Part shown: piece by piece, positions 31,282-39,517 of the stretch
How the letters are laid out: every line of letters starts with the position of its first letter
How positions within the stretch are numbered: position 1 is the first letter of the stretch
Assembly (NCBI GenBank): GCA_035765515.1
Contig: DASTXN010000081.1
Coordinates: 1-57,744, forward strand
DNA from: DASRSS01 sp035765515
GTDB taxonomy: Bacteria; Actinomycetota; Actinomycetes; Mycobacteriales; Jatrophihabitantaceae
DNA length: 57,744 bases
Reading direction: 5' to 3'
Translations under genes and position numbers: made by a program
Notes under the pieces: generated by a model
The model's input: only the letters and a program-made list of their open reading frames with translations
The model's database searches: none
What the model was told of the DNA's origin: nothing

Positions 31282-32351
31282 CGGACATCGACCGCAGCTC
31301 CCGCGCCGCGCGCGACTGGGTGGACGAGGCCGTCCGCCGCGTCGAGGCCGACGCCAATCGCTCCGCCGACACCCACCTCGTACCGCTGCCACTGGCAGCG
31401 CTGCCCGGCGTGGACGTCTACCTCAAGGACGAGTCGACACACCCGACCGGCTCGCTCAAGCATCGGCTGGCGCGGTCGCTGTTCCTGTACGCGCTGTGCA
31501 ACGGGCAGATCGCCGAGGGAACGACGGTCATCGAGGCGTCGTCGGGGTCGACCGCGATCAGCGAGGCCCACTTCGCCCGCATGCTCGGCCTGCCGTTCGT
31601 CGCGGTGATGCCACGCTCCACGAGCGCGGAGAAGATCGCGCTGATCGAGCGTGAGGGCGGCCGCTGCCATCTCGTCGACGACCCGACCAGCGTGTACGCC
31701 GAGGCGGCGCGGCTGGCCGACGAGACCGGCGGCCACTACCTCGACCAGTTCACCTACGCCGAGCGCGCCACCGATTGGCGGGGCAACAACAACATCGCCG
31801 AGTCGATCTTCGAGCAGATGCGGCTGGAGCGGCACCCCGTGCCGCGCTGGGTTGTCGTCGGCGCCGGGACGGGCGGCACGAGCGCGACCATCGGCCGCTA
31901 CCTCCGGTACCGCCGCTTCGACACGTTCCTCGCGGTCGTCGACCCGGACAACTCCGCGTTCTTCCCGGGCTGGCGCGATGGCGACGAGACGATCACGACC
32001 GGCTGCGGCTCGCGCGTCGAGGGAATCGGTCGCCCGCGCGTCGAGCCGAGCTTCCTGCCCGGCGTGGTCGACCGAATGATCGCGGTGCCGGACGCGGCGT
32101 CCATCGCGGCCGCGCGCGCTGTGGAGCCGGTACTCGGGCGCCGGGTGGGCGCGTCCACGGGTACCAACCTCGTCGGCGTGCTGCACATCGCGCGCGAGAT
32201 GCACGAACGCGGTCAGCAGGGAAGCATCGTCACGCTGCTGTGCGACGGCGGCGAACGGTACGGCCACACCTACTTCGACGACGACTGGCTGGCCGCTCAG
32301 GGCATCGACCTGCAACCTCACCTGGACGAACTGCGCATCCTGCTCGGCTGA
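31278..32351 (+). CDS. Cds1-like PLP enzyme (cysteine synthase family)
   Basis: A 357-residue fold-type II PLP enzyme. The PLP lysine lies in HPTGSLKHRLARS (about residue 60), the phosphate/substrate loop is IEASSGSTAIS, the glycine loop GAGTGGTSATIGRY, and SVYAEAARLADETGGHYLDQF is typical of the group containing M. tuberculosis Rv3684 (Cds1, L-cysteine desulfhydrase). The ATGA overlap couples it to the acyltransferase. It may degrade L-cysteine to sulfide or act in beta-replacement; the sequence alone does not decide. Its TGA abuts the stop of the convergent HAD gene with no gap. Confidence 0.88.
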   Translation: MTDIDRSSRAARDWVDEAVRRVEADANRSADTHLVPLPLAALPGVDVYLKDESTHPTGSLKHRLARSLFLYALCNGQIAEGTTVIEASSGSTAISEAHFARMLGLPFVAVMPRSTSAEKIALIEREGGRCHLVDDPTSVYAEAARLADETGGHYLDQFTYAERATDWRGNNNIAESIFEQMRLERHPVPRWVVVGAGTGGTSATIGRYLRYRRFDTFLAVVDPDNSAFFPGWRDGDETITTGCGSRVEGIGRPRVEPSFLPGVVDRMIAVPDAASIAAARAVEPVLGRRVGASTGTNLVGVLHIAREMHERGQQGSIVTLLCDGGERYGHTYFDDDWLAAQGIDLQPHLDELRILLG

Positions 32352-33029
32352 CTACGGGGCGGGGAGCGCGACCAGTGCGCGCACCACGGCGTCAAGTGTG
32401 TCCGCCACGACGTCCGCCGCGTCGAACGCGGGCGCGGCAACCTGTTCCAGGCGCGGACACCAGCCGGTGCTCATGCCGGCCTGCCGCGCCCCGTGGACGT
32501 CCCAGGCGTGCACCGCCACCAGCGCCAGCCGCCCGGGTGGCAACCCCGCTGCGTCGCAGGCGAGCCGGTACACCTGCGGCGCCGGCTTCCACGCGCGCAC
32601 CTGATCGATCGAGAGGACCTGCTCGACGTGATCGGCCATACCGGCACGCTCCAGAAACCTGGTCGTCGACTCGGCGCTGCCGTTGGACAGCGCGAACACG
32701 CGCACGCCGGCCTCGGCGGCCGCGGTCACCGCAGCGACCGCGTCCGGCTGCGGTCCGGTCTCACCGAACCCGGCGACCACCTCGTTCACCTGCTCCGCAC
32801 TCAGCGCCCCGGAAGTCTCGACCGCGAGCGCCGATGCCGCCACTTCCAGGAACGGCGCGAACCCGCCCGCGAGCGTCAACGCCATGCCGTCGCGGGTCAG
32901 CCGCGAGAACCACGACTCGAGGACGTGACCCGGCTGACCGGCCGCGACGAGCCGGTCGCGCACGGCATCCAGCGAGGCCAACGTCTCCACGACGTCGAAC
33001 ACGATCACGTCCGGGCGCGACGCAGCCAT
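32352..33029 (-). CDS. Haloacid dehalogenase type II-like hydrolase
   Basis: A 225-residue HAD protein of the L-2-haloacid dehalogenase-like group: nucleophile in VIVFDVVETLASL, Ser/Asn in FALSNGSAE, Lys in VRAWKPAPQVY and the terminal loop VAVHAWDVHGARQAGM. The acid/base position after DVV is Glu-Thr rather than the phosphatase Asp-x-Asp, supporting dehalogenase-type over phosphatase chemistry. No haloacid transporter or regulator is nearby, so the physiological substrate is open. Its stop codon directly abuts that of the Cds1-like gene. Confidence 0.85.
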   Translation of the reverse strand: MAASRPDVIVFDVVETLASLDAVRDRLVAAGQPGHVLESWFSRLTRDGMALTLAGGFAPFLEVAASALAVETSGALSAEQVNEVVAGFGETGPQPDAVAAVTAAAEAGVRVFALSNGSAESTTRFLERAGMADHVEQVLSIDQVRAWKPAPQVYRLACDAAGLPPGRLALVAVHAWDVHGARQAGMSTGWCPRLEQVAAPAFDAADVVADTLDAVVRALVALPAP

Positions 33030-33059
33030 GGGCGAAGGCTTCCCGGGTCCGGTGCGCGG

Positions 33060-34241
33060 CTACCGCACGTCGCGGGCCGACTTGTAGACGTCGACCGTGT
33101 GCGCGGCTACCGCCTGCCAGGTGTAGTCGCGGCGGATCACCCGGTCCGCGCGTTTGCTGGCCCGCCGCGCGGCCGCAGGATCGGCGAGCACCGTGTTCAC
33201 CGCGGCCACCAGACCGTCGACGTCCTTGGGCGCGAACGACGCCGTTGCCACACCGTCGATGACCAGGTCGATGAGGCCGCCGGTCTCGGCCACGACGAGC
33301 GGCGTGTGCGCGGCCGCCGCCTCCAGTGCGACGATGCCGAACGGCTCGTACAGCGACGGCACCACGACCACGTCCGCGGCACCGAGCAGGGCGGCCACAT
33401 CGTCCTCGGCGACGAAGCCGAGCCAGTCCACGGACCGCGCGATCCGCAGCCGGCGAGCGCGCGCGTGCAGCGTCGCCTCGTGCACTCCGGTGCCGGCCAC
33501 CACCAGCCGAAGTCCCGGGTGCACCGAGCGGAGCGGGCGGACCGCGTCCAGGAGCGTCTGCACGCCCTTCTCGTGCACAAGCCTTCCGGCAAAGACGATC
33601 AGGGGATTGCCGTGGTGGCGGTCGCGGGCCGCGGTCCGAGCGGTCGTGTTCGCCCGCCAGCGCGCGGCATCGATGCCGTTGGGCACGACGCTGACGTGCG
33701 CCGCATCGACCTCGAACAACCGCGTCGCTTCGTCGTGCATCGCGCGTGAGCAGGTGATGACGGCCTGCGATCGATGAACCAGCCAGCGCTCGACCGAATG
33801 GATCGCCAGGTTCAGTGGACGCGGCAGCCAGCCCTGGTGCCTGCCCGCCTCGGTCGCGTGCACGGTGGTCACCAGTGGTGCCCCGGTGGCCTCGGCGACG
33901 GTGATCGCGCTCTGCGCGACCAGCCAGTCGTGCGCGTGCACCACGTCCGGACGCCACCGGCGCACCCAGGGCAACGCGGCACGCACGAGCGCGTGCTCGG
34001 ACGCCTGTGTCCAGGCCAGCAGCGTCTCGGTCGTGAAGTCGATCGCGATCGGATCGACGGCGGCGCGACGGATGCGCACGCCGTCGCGCGTCTCCTCGAC
34101 GCCGTGCTCCCGCTCGCCACGGGTGACTACTCGGACGTCGTGCCCGGACGCGGCAAGCTGCCGGGCCAGCGCCTCGACGTGCCGGCCCAGACCCCCCACG
34201 ACGAGCGGCGGGTACTCCCACGACATCAGCAAGATCCGCAC
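33060..34241 (-). CDS. GT4 glycosyltransferase (Rv3032-like)
   Basis: A 393-residue GT-B glycosyltransferase of family GT4: N-terminal MRILLMSWEYPPLVVGGLGRHVEAL, VVHAHDWLVAQ near residue 100, SVVPNGIDAARW near 200 and the donor site EPFGIVALEAAAAHTPLV near 310 (E-x7-E). The opening and length match the M. tuberculosis Rv3032 alpha-1,4-glucosyltransferase group, which elongates methylglucose lipopolysaccharide/glycogen-like glucans. In M. tuberculosis it neighbours a methyltransferase and EtfBA, both present within 8 kb here, but the GH57 branching enzyme found there is absent from the window. Acceptor is inferred only. Confidence 0.88.
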   Translation of the reverse strand: MRILLMSWEYPPLVVGGLGRHVEALARQLAASGHDVRVVTRGEREHGVEETRDGVRIRRAAVDPIAIDFTTETLLAWTQASEHALVRAALPWVRRWRPDVVHAHDWLVAQSAITVAEATGAPLVTTVHATEAGRHQGWLPRPLNLAIHSVERWLVHRSQAVITCSRAMHDEATRLFEVDAAHVSVVPNGIDAARWRANTTARTAARDRHHGNPLIVFAGRLVHEKGVQTLLDAVRPLRSVHPGLRLVVAGTGVHEATLHARARRLRIARSVDWLGFVAEDDVAALLGAADVVVVPSLYEPFGIVALEAAAAHTPLVVAETGGLIDLVIDGVATASFAPKDVDGLVAAVNTVLADPAAARRASKRADRVIRRDYTWQAVAAHTVDVYKSARDVR

Positions 34242-34251
34242 GGCGGAAGGC

Positions 34252-34257
34252 TAGTCT
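34252..34257 (+). promoter_or_regulatory. -10 box for leaderless gene at 34265
   Basis: TAGTCT, 7 nt before GTG 34265, in the short divergent gap to the glycosyltransferase. Confidence 0.5.
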
Positions 34258-34264
34258 GACGCCC

Positions 34265-34897
34265 GTGACCTTCCCTTCTCGGCGCGCGCAGCACGGTGCT
34301 GTCGCCGTCGTGTTGTTGGTCATGGGCATCCTGCTGGGCGGCTTGTACCGGGTCACGTCCGGGACCGAACGGCACTCCTACGCCTCGGACGCAGTACCGC
34401 CGGCGAACGTGCACGTGACCGCCGGACACAGCTACATGATCTCGGTCCCAGGCGGCGTTTCCGCCCTGCAGGACCGAGACCTGAGCCCGTCCGGGTTGCG
34501 CTGTGAGTGGTCGACCGGCGGGTCGGCGGCGCAGCCGCTGAGCGTGCAGCTGTACGGGCCGGACTCGAAGGCCACCGACGCCGTAGGGACGTTCACCGCT
34601 CCCATCACCGGAGACGTCCACATCGACTGCACCGGCTGGGGCGCGGTGTTCGTCGACGACGCGGACGATGCCGGCGGTGATCTCGCAGGGCTGTTCCTGG
34701 TGCTGTGCGTGATCGCGCTGACGCTCGGCGCCGCGCTCGGGCTTTCGGCGCTGCGCCTGCGGCACGAAGGGTCGTCGCGCGACTCAGCCCGGACGGCGAG
34801 CGAGGACGACGAGATCGAGCGACTGGTCCACATCGTGCACGTCCGCAGCGAGGACGGCGAAGTCACTCACCCCGACGGAGGCGACGTCCGTCCGTAG
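34265..34897 (+). CDS. Hypothetical protein with two membrane segments
   Basis: A 210-residue protein of unknown function. Residues about 11-30 and 139-160 are hydrophobic helices; between them lies an extracellular domain of about 105 residues with two cysteines (LRCEWS, IDCTGW) likely forming a disulfide. The C-terminal 50 residues are charged and cytoplasmic. The last 114 nt overlap, antisense, the 3' end of the methyltransferase gene at 34784-35542. Probable leaderless start at GTG 34265. Confidence 0.72.
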   Translation: MTFPSRRAQHGAVAVVLLVMGILLGGLYRVTSGTERHSYASDAVPPANVHVTAGHSYMISVPGGVSALQDRDLSPSGLRCEWSTGGSAAQPLSVQLYGPDSKATDAVGTFTAPITGDVHIDCTGWGAVFVDDADDAGGDLAGLFLVLCVIALTLGAALGLSALRLRHEGSSRDSARTASEDDEIERLVHIVHVRSEDGEVTHPDGGDVRP

Positions 34898-35542
34898 CGA
34901 GTCGGACCACTCGTCCGGGGCGCAGGCGAGTTGCGCGGCCACGAACGAGCCGCCGTGCGCAGCGTCCAGCTCGCGCAGCCGCTCCCTCGCGTGCAGACCG
35001 AGCACCGACTCGATCTCGAAGCCGCAGCGGATGACCAACTCGACCAGCTCCGCGGCGGTGAACTCCTTGGTGTGAAAGGGGTTCACCGGCTCGTCCAAAC
35101 CGGGGGAGAAGGTCAGCCGGTTGGGCGTGGTGACGAACAGCAGCCCACCCGGACGCAGCACGCGCAGGCACTCGCGCACGAACTCGGGGTGGTTCCACAC
35201 GTGCTCGATCACCTGCAGCGTTGCGACGACGTCGACGGATTCGGACGGAACCGGCAGCGCCGCGAGGTTCCCGCGCACGAACCGTGCCTGCGGGTAGGTG
35301 GCCGCCGCGTGCGCGGCCGTCAGCGCGTCGTAGTCGACGCCGAGGATGCGGGACGCGGAGCCGGCCAGCAGCGCCGTTCCGTATCCCTCGCCGCAGCCGA
35401 CCTCGAGCACCGCGCGACCGGCCACCAGCGGCACGGCGAACTGGTAGGCCGCCTCGTGCCGCCGGAACCAGTAGTTCTCCGCGGGCACGCCCGGCACGGT
35501 GCGCTCGCCGGTCAGCGGCAGGGAACCGGCGGTGCTGTCCAT
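34784..35542 (-). CDS. Class I methyltransferase (Rv3030-like)
   Basis: A 252-residue SAM methyltransferase: motif I VLEVGCGEGYGTALLA, ILGVDYDALTAAHAA, motif IV VVATLQVIEHVWNH and VLRPGGLLFVTTPN. ATG 35542 has a strong GAGGAGG ribosome site; an upstream in-frame GTG is not needed. The N-terminal TGERTVPGVPAENYWFRRHEAAY segment is shared with actinobacterial proteins next to glucan-synthesis genes, and the nearby GT4 gene fits a role in methylated glucan or envelope glycan synthesis. The C-terminus overlaps the convergent gene by 114 bp. Confidence 0.87.
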   Translation of the reverse strand: MDSTAGSLPLTGERTVPGVPAENYWFRRHEAAYQFAVPLVAGRAVLEVGCGEGYGTALLAGSASRILGVDYDALTAAHAAATYPQARFVRGNLAALPVPSESVDVVATLQVIEHVWNHPEFVRECLRVLRPGGLLFVTTPNRLTFSPGLDEPVNPFHTKEFTAAELVELVIRCGFEIESVLGLHARERLRELDAAHGGSFVAAQLACAPDEWSDSLRTDVASVGVSDFAVLAADVHDVDQSLDLVVLARRPG

Positions 35543-35685
35543 GGTTCCTCCTCGCCGTCCGCACATATGCCGCTGCGACCCTAACTGGTCGCGACGTTGC
35601 CCAAGATCATGTGTAAGCTCCGATCGCCGGTGCCGGCGAGGAGCGAGAAGAACTCGCCGTACTCGCGCGCGGTAGGGGGAACCAC

Positions 35686-37011
35686 ATGTCGAGATCTGCC
35701 TGGCTCGCTGCCGTCCGCAGCGGGGCCGTTCCGTCGCGTCTGGCCGCAGTGGGAGCCGTCGGTGTCGCAGCCGCGGTCGTGGCCGCTCCGGTGGCTCACG
35801 CGGGCACTCCCGCGCCCGCCGCTACGAGCGCCGGCGGCAGCACTCCTTCCGGACCGGGCGCGGACGACGGGACCTCGGGGCGCGCGCTGGAGGCGGCGCG
35901 ACCGCTGGACGATTCGAGCGACGCGGGCCAGCCCGATTTCGGTCTGCAGAAGATCCGCCTCGGTGTACAGCGGGAGGACGGCGTCACGTTCCCGCCGGGG
36001 TCGACCCTGGTGGGCGCGACGATCACGATCTCTACGCGCGCGGCGGATCCCGTGACCGGTGAACCGGTGGGCGATCCGCAGATTTCCCACTGCACGGTGA
36101 CGTCCGACCCGCTCTACCCCGACGCTTCGGACGGATCCGGCGACGCCGGGTTGGCGGAAGATCCCAACCCCATCGCGGACTGCACGCCCGACGACGCGGG
36201 CGAGCCGATCCAGGGGTCTTACTACATGGCCGGGCCTGGTGAATACGTCACGTTCACCGAAACCGGCGCCCCCGACGGGCCGGGCATGCTCGCGGACACG
36301 AACAGCTACACCATCAAGCCATGCGTCGACAGCGAAGATCCCACCCCCGGCGGCGCGGCCGAGTTCCCGCTGTGTGACATCGGCGCCGCGCCTGAGGTGG
36401 CTCGCGACAACGCGATGGCCGCGCCCGCTGTCGCCGGTGGCGGTCCCGCTGTCGTATTCGTGGTGCGGCCGATTCCCCCGGCGCCGCCTGCCGCGATGAT
36501 CCCGCCGCCGACCGCTGTCGATGACGCCGCCACCACGGTCGCCGGCACCCCCGTCGAAGTTCCCGTGCTGGCCAACGACCTGGCGCACGGCGGGGGCGCG
36601 CTGAACGTCTCGTCGCTGGGCGCGCCGGCGCACGGCACAGCCGCGGTCGACGGCCTGAACGTGCGCTACACGCCCGCCGCCGGGTTCGTCGGTACGGACA
36701 CGTTCACCTATGCGGCAACCACTGCGTACGGATCGTCGACGGCGACCGTCACGGTCACCGTCGGCGCGGCGGCTCCGAGCACGGTTCCGACTACGCCGTC
36801 GCCCACGGCACCGAGCACCACCGCCGTGCCCACCACGCCGGCGCCGACTCGTTCGCTCGGCGTGCTGCCGACGTCGGCCTCGCGTGCGCCGGCCCCGCCG
36901 CTGGCGAACACGGGCGCCCGCACCGGTGACGAGCTCGGCGTCGGCGCTGGCCTCGTCGCGATCGGCGGCCTGCTCACCCTCGCCGGGCGCCGCCCGCGCC
37001 GCGCCCACTGA
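35686..37011 (+). CDS. Cell-wall-anchored protein with Ig-like domain and LAXTG signal
   Basis: A 441-residue surface protein. It has a signal peptide (about residues 1-39, ending AHA), a long Asp/Pro/Gly-rich region with four cysteines, a bacterial Ig-like (Big_9-type) domain at about 280-363 (TAVDDAATTVAGTPVEV; GFVGTDTFTYAAT), then a Pro/Thr-rich wall-spanning stretch. The C-terminus is a sorting signal: LANTG at 406-410, a hydrophobic segment and RRPRRAH. LAXTG is the motif of class E sortases in actinobacteria; no sortase gene lies in the window. Function of the N-terminal part is unknown. Confidence 0.85.
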   Translation: MSRSAWLAAVRSGAVPSRLAAVGAVGVAAAVVAAPVAHAGTPAPAATSAGGSTPSGPGADDGTSGRALEAARPLDDSSDAGQPDFGLQKIRLGVQREDGVTFPPGSTLVGATITISTRAADPVTGEPVGDPQISHCTVTSDPLYPDASDGSGDAGLAEDPNPIADCTPDDAGEPIQGSYYMAGPGEYVTFTETGAPDGPGMLADTNSYTIKPCVDSEDPTPGGAAEFPLCDIGAAPEVARDNAMAAPAVAGGGPAVVFVVRPIPPAPPAAMIPPPTAVDDAATTVAGTPVEVPVLANDLAHGGGALNVSSLGAPAHGTAAVDGLNVRYTPAAGFVGTDTFTYAATTAYGSSTATVTVTVGAAAPSTVPTTPSPTAPSTTAVPTTPAPTRSLGVLPTSASRAPAPPLANTGARTGDELGVGAGLVAIGGLLTLAGRRPRRAH

Positions 37012-37030
37012 CCTGTCGCTCGGCCCCGAC

Positions 37031-37645
37031 ATGAGCGGCAGGTGGTACGCGCGGGTGCATGCGCCTGGTGAGCCGACGCGGGTGCTATGGGTGGAGTCGG
37101 ACCTGCACCCGGACGGCGCACTAGTCGATCTGCAGGCGGGACCGGAACAGCGGGCCGCGACAGCCGGTTGGCGGTCGGCAGCGGTCGTTGCGGACGGTTC
37201 CGTGACGGCCCTGGAACTGAGTGCAGACCGGGGCGTGCGCGACCTGTGGTTCGTCGAGTTCCGGGAGTCGGCAACGCGGCCGCCTGCCGTGAACCTGATG
37301 GCGTTCGCGGGGCATGGACGGCGGGCCGGTGAGTTGCTCGACCGCGCCGACCTGTCGAACGTCGCCGTGCGCCGCGCCGACCAGCTCGGCGCGCTGCGCT
37401 GGTACCCGGCAACCGGTGAGGTCGACCAGATCTACGTGGCGCCGGCGGCCCGCCGCCGAGGCGTCGGCAGCGGTCTGGTCTACGCCGCGGCGGTGCTGAG
37501 CATCGCGCGTGGCTGGCCACGGATGTGGGCGGACGGGCAGCGCACTGTGCTCGGCGAGGCCTTCCGGAACGGCTCGGAGTTCGGCGACCGCGCCGCCGAC
37601 CTCACCCACGTGGCGCCGCCGATGACACCCGGCGCAACCGCCTAG
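37031..37645 (+). CDS. GNAT-fold acetyltransferase-like protein
   Basis: A 204-residue protein with a GNAT core in its C-terminal half: VDQIYVAPAARRRGVGSGLVYAAAV contains the acetyl-CoA pyrophosphate loop R-x-x-G-x-G/S (about residues 138-162). The N-terminal half is beta-rich and unassigned. ATG 37031 is 19 nt after the surface-protein gene. Its 3' end lies 2 nt from the convergent LuxR gene. Substrate not predictable. Confidence 0.8.
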   Translation: MSGRWYARVHAPGEPTRVLWVESDLHPDGALVDLQAGPEQRAATAGWRSAAVVADGSVTALELSADRGVRDLWFVEFRESATRPPAVNLMAFAGHGRRAGELLDRADLSNVAVRRADQLGALRWYPATGEVDQIYVAPAARRRGVGSGLVYAAAVLSIARGWPRMWADGQRTVLGEAFRNGSEFGDRAADLTHVAPPMTPGATA

Positions 37646-37647
37646 CA

Positions 37648-39291
37648 CTAGCCGCCGAGCGTGGCGGCGAAGGCGGCCGCCTCGCTGCGCCGCCGAAGGT
37701 TGAGCTTGCGCAGGATCGAGCCGACGTGATGCTCCGCGGTCTTCACCGAGATCACCAGATGTGTGGCGATTTCCGGGTTGGACAGTCCCTGCGCGAGCAG
37801 CGGCAGGATCTCGCGCTCGCGCGGCGTCAGCACCGACAACCGGTCGCACGCGAATGCCGGCGGCGGTGCACCCAGCGCGGCCAGCACGCGTTGTGCCGCG
37901 AACCGTTGCGGGGCGCCTATCGGTCCGAAGACCTCCATCGCGCTCCGCGCCTCAGCCTGCGCGAGCGCGGGGTCCGACCCAGCGCACAACTCGGCCAGCG
38001 CGAGATGCAACTCCCCGGCTACAAGTGGCCAGTGCCCGCTCGCCACGGCCCGCAAACCGGCTTCCAAAGCCTGCCGGGCGTCCGCGTCCCGGCCCTCCGC
38101 GCGGGCCAGCCGCGCAGTGGCCAGGGCCGCGGTGGCCCGCAGGCTGGGCTGACCTGCCTCGTCCGCACACGTGCTGAGTTCGGCGACCGCAGCACGCGCT
38201 GCGGCAAGATCACCGCGCCCGATCTCGGCAGTCACCAGCACGTCGAGCAGCGCCGTCCCGCGCACTCGGTTGCCGGCGAAGTCCCGGACCGCCTGGCGCA
38301 GCACACCGACCGCCAGGTCGTGCTCGCCGCGGGCCGCGTGCAGCCGTCCGATCTGCAGCTGCGCATCCGGATACCCGGAGAGGTCCTGCAGCAGGACGGA
38401 CGCCTCGGCGATCCGTCCCTGGCTCAGCCGCAGGTCCGCGAGCGCGACGCGCGCGTCGTTGTAGGAGGCGGCAGGCAGCCCGCGGCTGCCCTCGACCGTC
38501 TCGCGCAGCGTCCGCTCGGCCTCGGTCCACCGGCCGGCCTGGCACAGCAGCAGGCCGTACTCCCTGCGGCAGTGGCTCAGCATGACGTTCGGCGGTGCAT
38601 TCCGGCCGAGAACCGGGGCCTGATCCACGACCGCGCGGGCCAGCCAGCTCTCCAGCCGCGGCAGATCACCGGCTCGCTGGCACGCGGCGACGAAGCTGCA
38701 CTCCACCTGCCCGGTGATGAACAGATTGGCGCACTCGCCGCTGCGCACCATCGTCATCGCCTCGTCGATCAGGCCCATTCCCTGCTCGCAACGACCTTGG
38801 CTCACCAGCGCCAGACCGGAGTCGGCGAGCGCGCGGCACTCCAGGTCACCGTCGGCGAACCGGCGTGCCAGGCGCAGCGCGAGGGTCGAGTTGCGCTCCA
38901 GTTCGACTGCACTCGGATTGCTGCAGCCGAGGATGCCCAGGGCTAGCCAGCCGCGTTCGACGCATTCCTCGTCGCCTTCCAGCAGCCGCAGTCCGCGCGC
39001 GAACCAGCCGGCCGCGACGATCGAGTTCGCGCGTCCGGAGTGCTCCAGCCGGCCGAGATGGCTGGCCGCCAGCGCCGCGCGCCGGTTCTGCTTCTGCTTA
39101 CCGAACTCCAGGTATGCCGTGCGCAGGTGCAGCTCGGCTGAGGCGAGGTCGTTCGCGAGGAAGACTGCGAGTCCCAACGCAAGGTGTAGATCGGGCGTTT
39201 CGCCCTTTTCCATAAGGGCATTCAAGGCATTTGGCGCAGTGAACAGCTCGTCGGCCGCAAGGCTGACCCCGACACTTGCCCCAAGATCCAC
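37648..39291 (-). CDS. LuxR-family regulator with TPR-like helical array
   Basis: A 547-residue transcription factor. Residues about 30-460 form repeated helical pairs of TPR type (LASAELHLRTAYLEFGK; RWTEAERTLRETVEGS; RIAEASVLLQDLSGY), and the last 65 residues are a LuxR/GerE helix-turn-helix (LTPREREILPLLAQGLSNPEIATHLVISVKTAEHHV). No ATPase P-loop is present, unlike LAL/MalT proteins, so it resembles their C-terminal half. The start is uncertain: GTG 39291 is used; the open frame to 39852 is antisense to the FAD oxidoreductase. Divergent from that oxidoreductase, which it may regulate. Confidence 0.82.
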   Translation of the reverse strand: MDLGASVGVSLAADELFTAPNALNALMEKGETPDLHLALGLAVFLANDLASAELHLRTAYLEFGKQKQNRRAALAASHLGRLEHSGRANSIVAAGWFARGLRLLEGDEECVERGWLALGILGCSNPSAVELERNSTLALRLARRFADGDLECRALADSGLALVSQGRCEQGMGLIDEAMTMVRSGECANLFITGQVECSFVAACQRAGDLPRLESWLARAVVDQAPVLGRNAPPNVMLSHCRREYGLLLCQAGRWTEAERTLRETVEGSRGLPAASYNDARVALADLRLSQGRIAEASVLLQDLSGYPDAQLQIGRLHAARGEHDLAVGVLRQAVRDFAGNRVRGTALLDVLVTAEIGRGDLAAARAAVAELSTCADEAGQPSLRATAALATARLARAEGRDADARQALEAGLRAVASGHWPLVAGELHLALAELCAGSDPALAQAEARSAMEVFGPIGAPQRFAAQRVLAALGAPPPAFACDRLSVLTPREREILPLLAQGLSNPEIATHLVISVKTAEHHVGSILRKLNLRRRSEAAAFAATLGG

Positions 39292-39451
39292 GGCAGACAG
39301 TGTGCATCCGCGCGACGCCGCTGGATAGGGGAGCGGATTTAGGGGAGTGCACCCATGTCGTACGGCCGAAATCCGATGCAAGATCGTCCGAACGCGGCGG
39401 TGGAAGGGAACGCCGCGCACCAGTTCGAAGCAGCGCAGAAGGAGAACGGCC

Positions 39452-39517
39452 ATGAACACGTCCCCCGGAACCACTCCGCAAAGAACACCTCGTGCTTTCG
39501 CGGGGACCCCGAAATGA
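39452..39517 (+). CDS. Short upstream ORF coupled to the FAD oxidoreductase (21 aa)
   Basis: A 21-codon ORF with a strong ribosome site AAGGAG (39439-39444) 7 nt before its ATG. Its TGA overlaps the ATG of the downstream gene (ATGA at 39514). The oxidoreductase start itself has no obvious ribosome site, so translation probably depends on this ORF. The peptide is Thr/Pro/Arg-rich without a run of one amino acid, so no attenuation signal is obvious. Confidence 0.55.
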   Translation: MNTSPGTTPQRTPRAFAGTPK

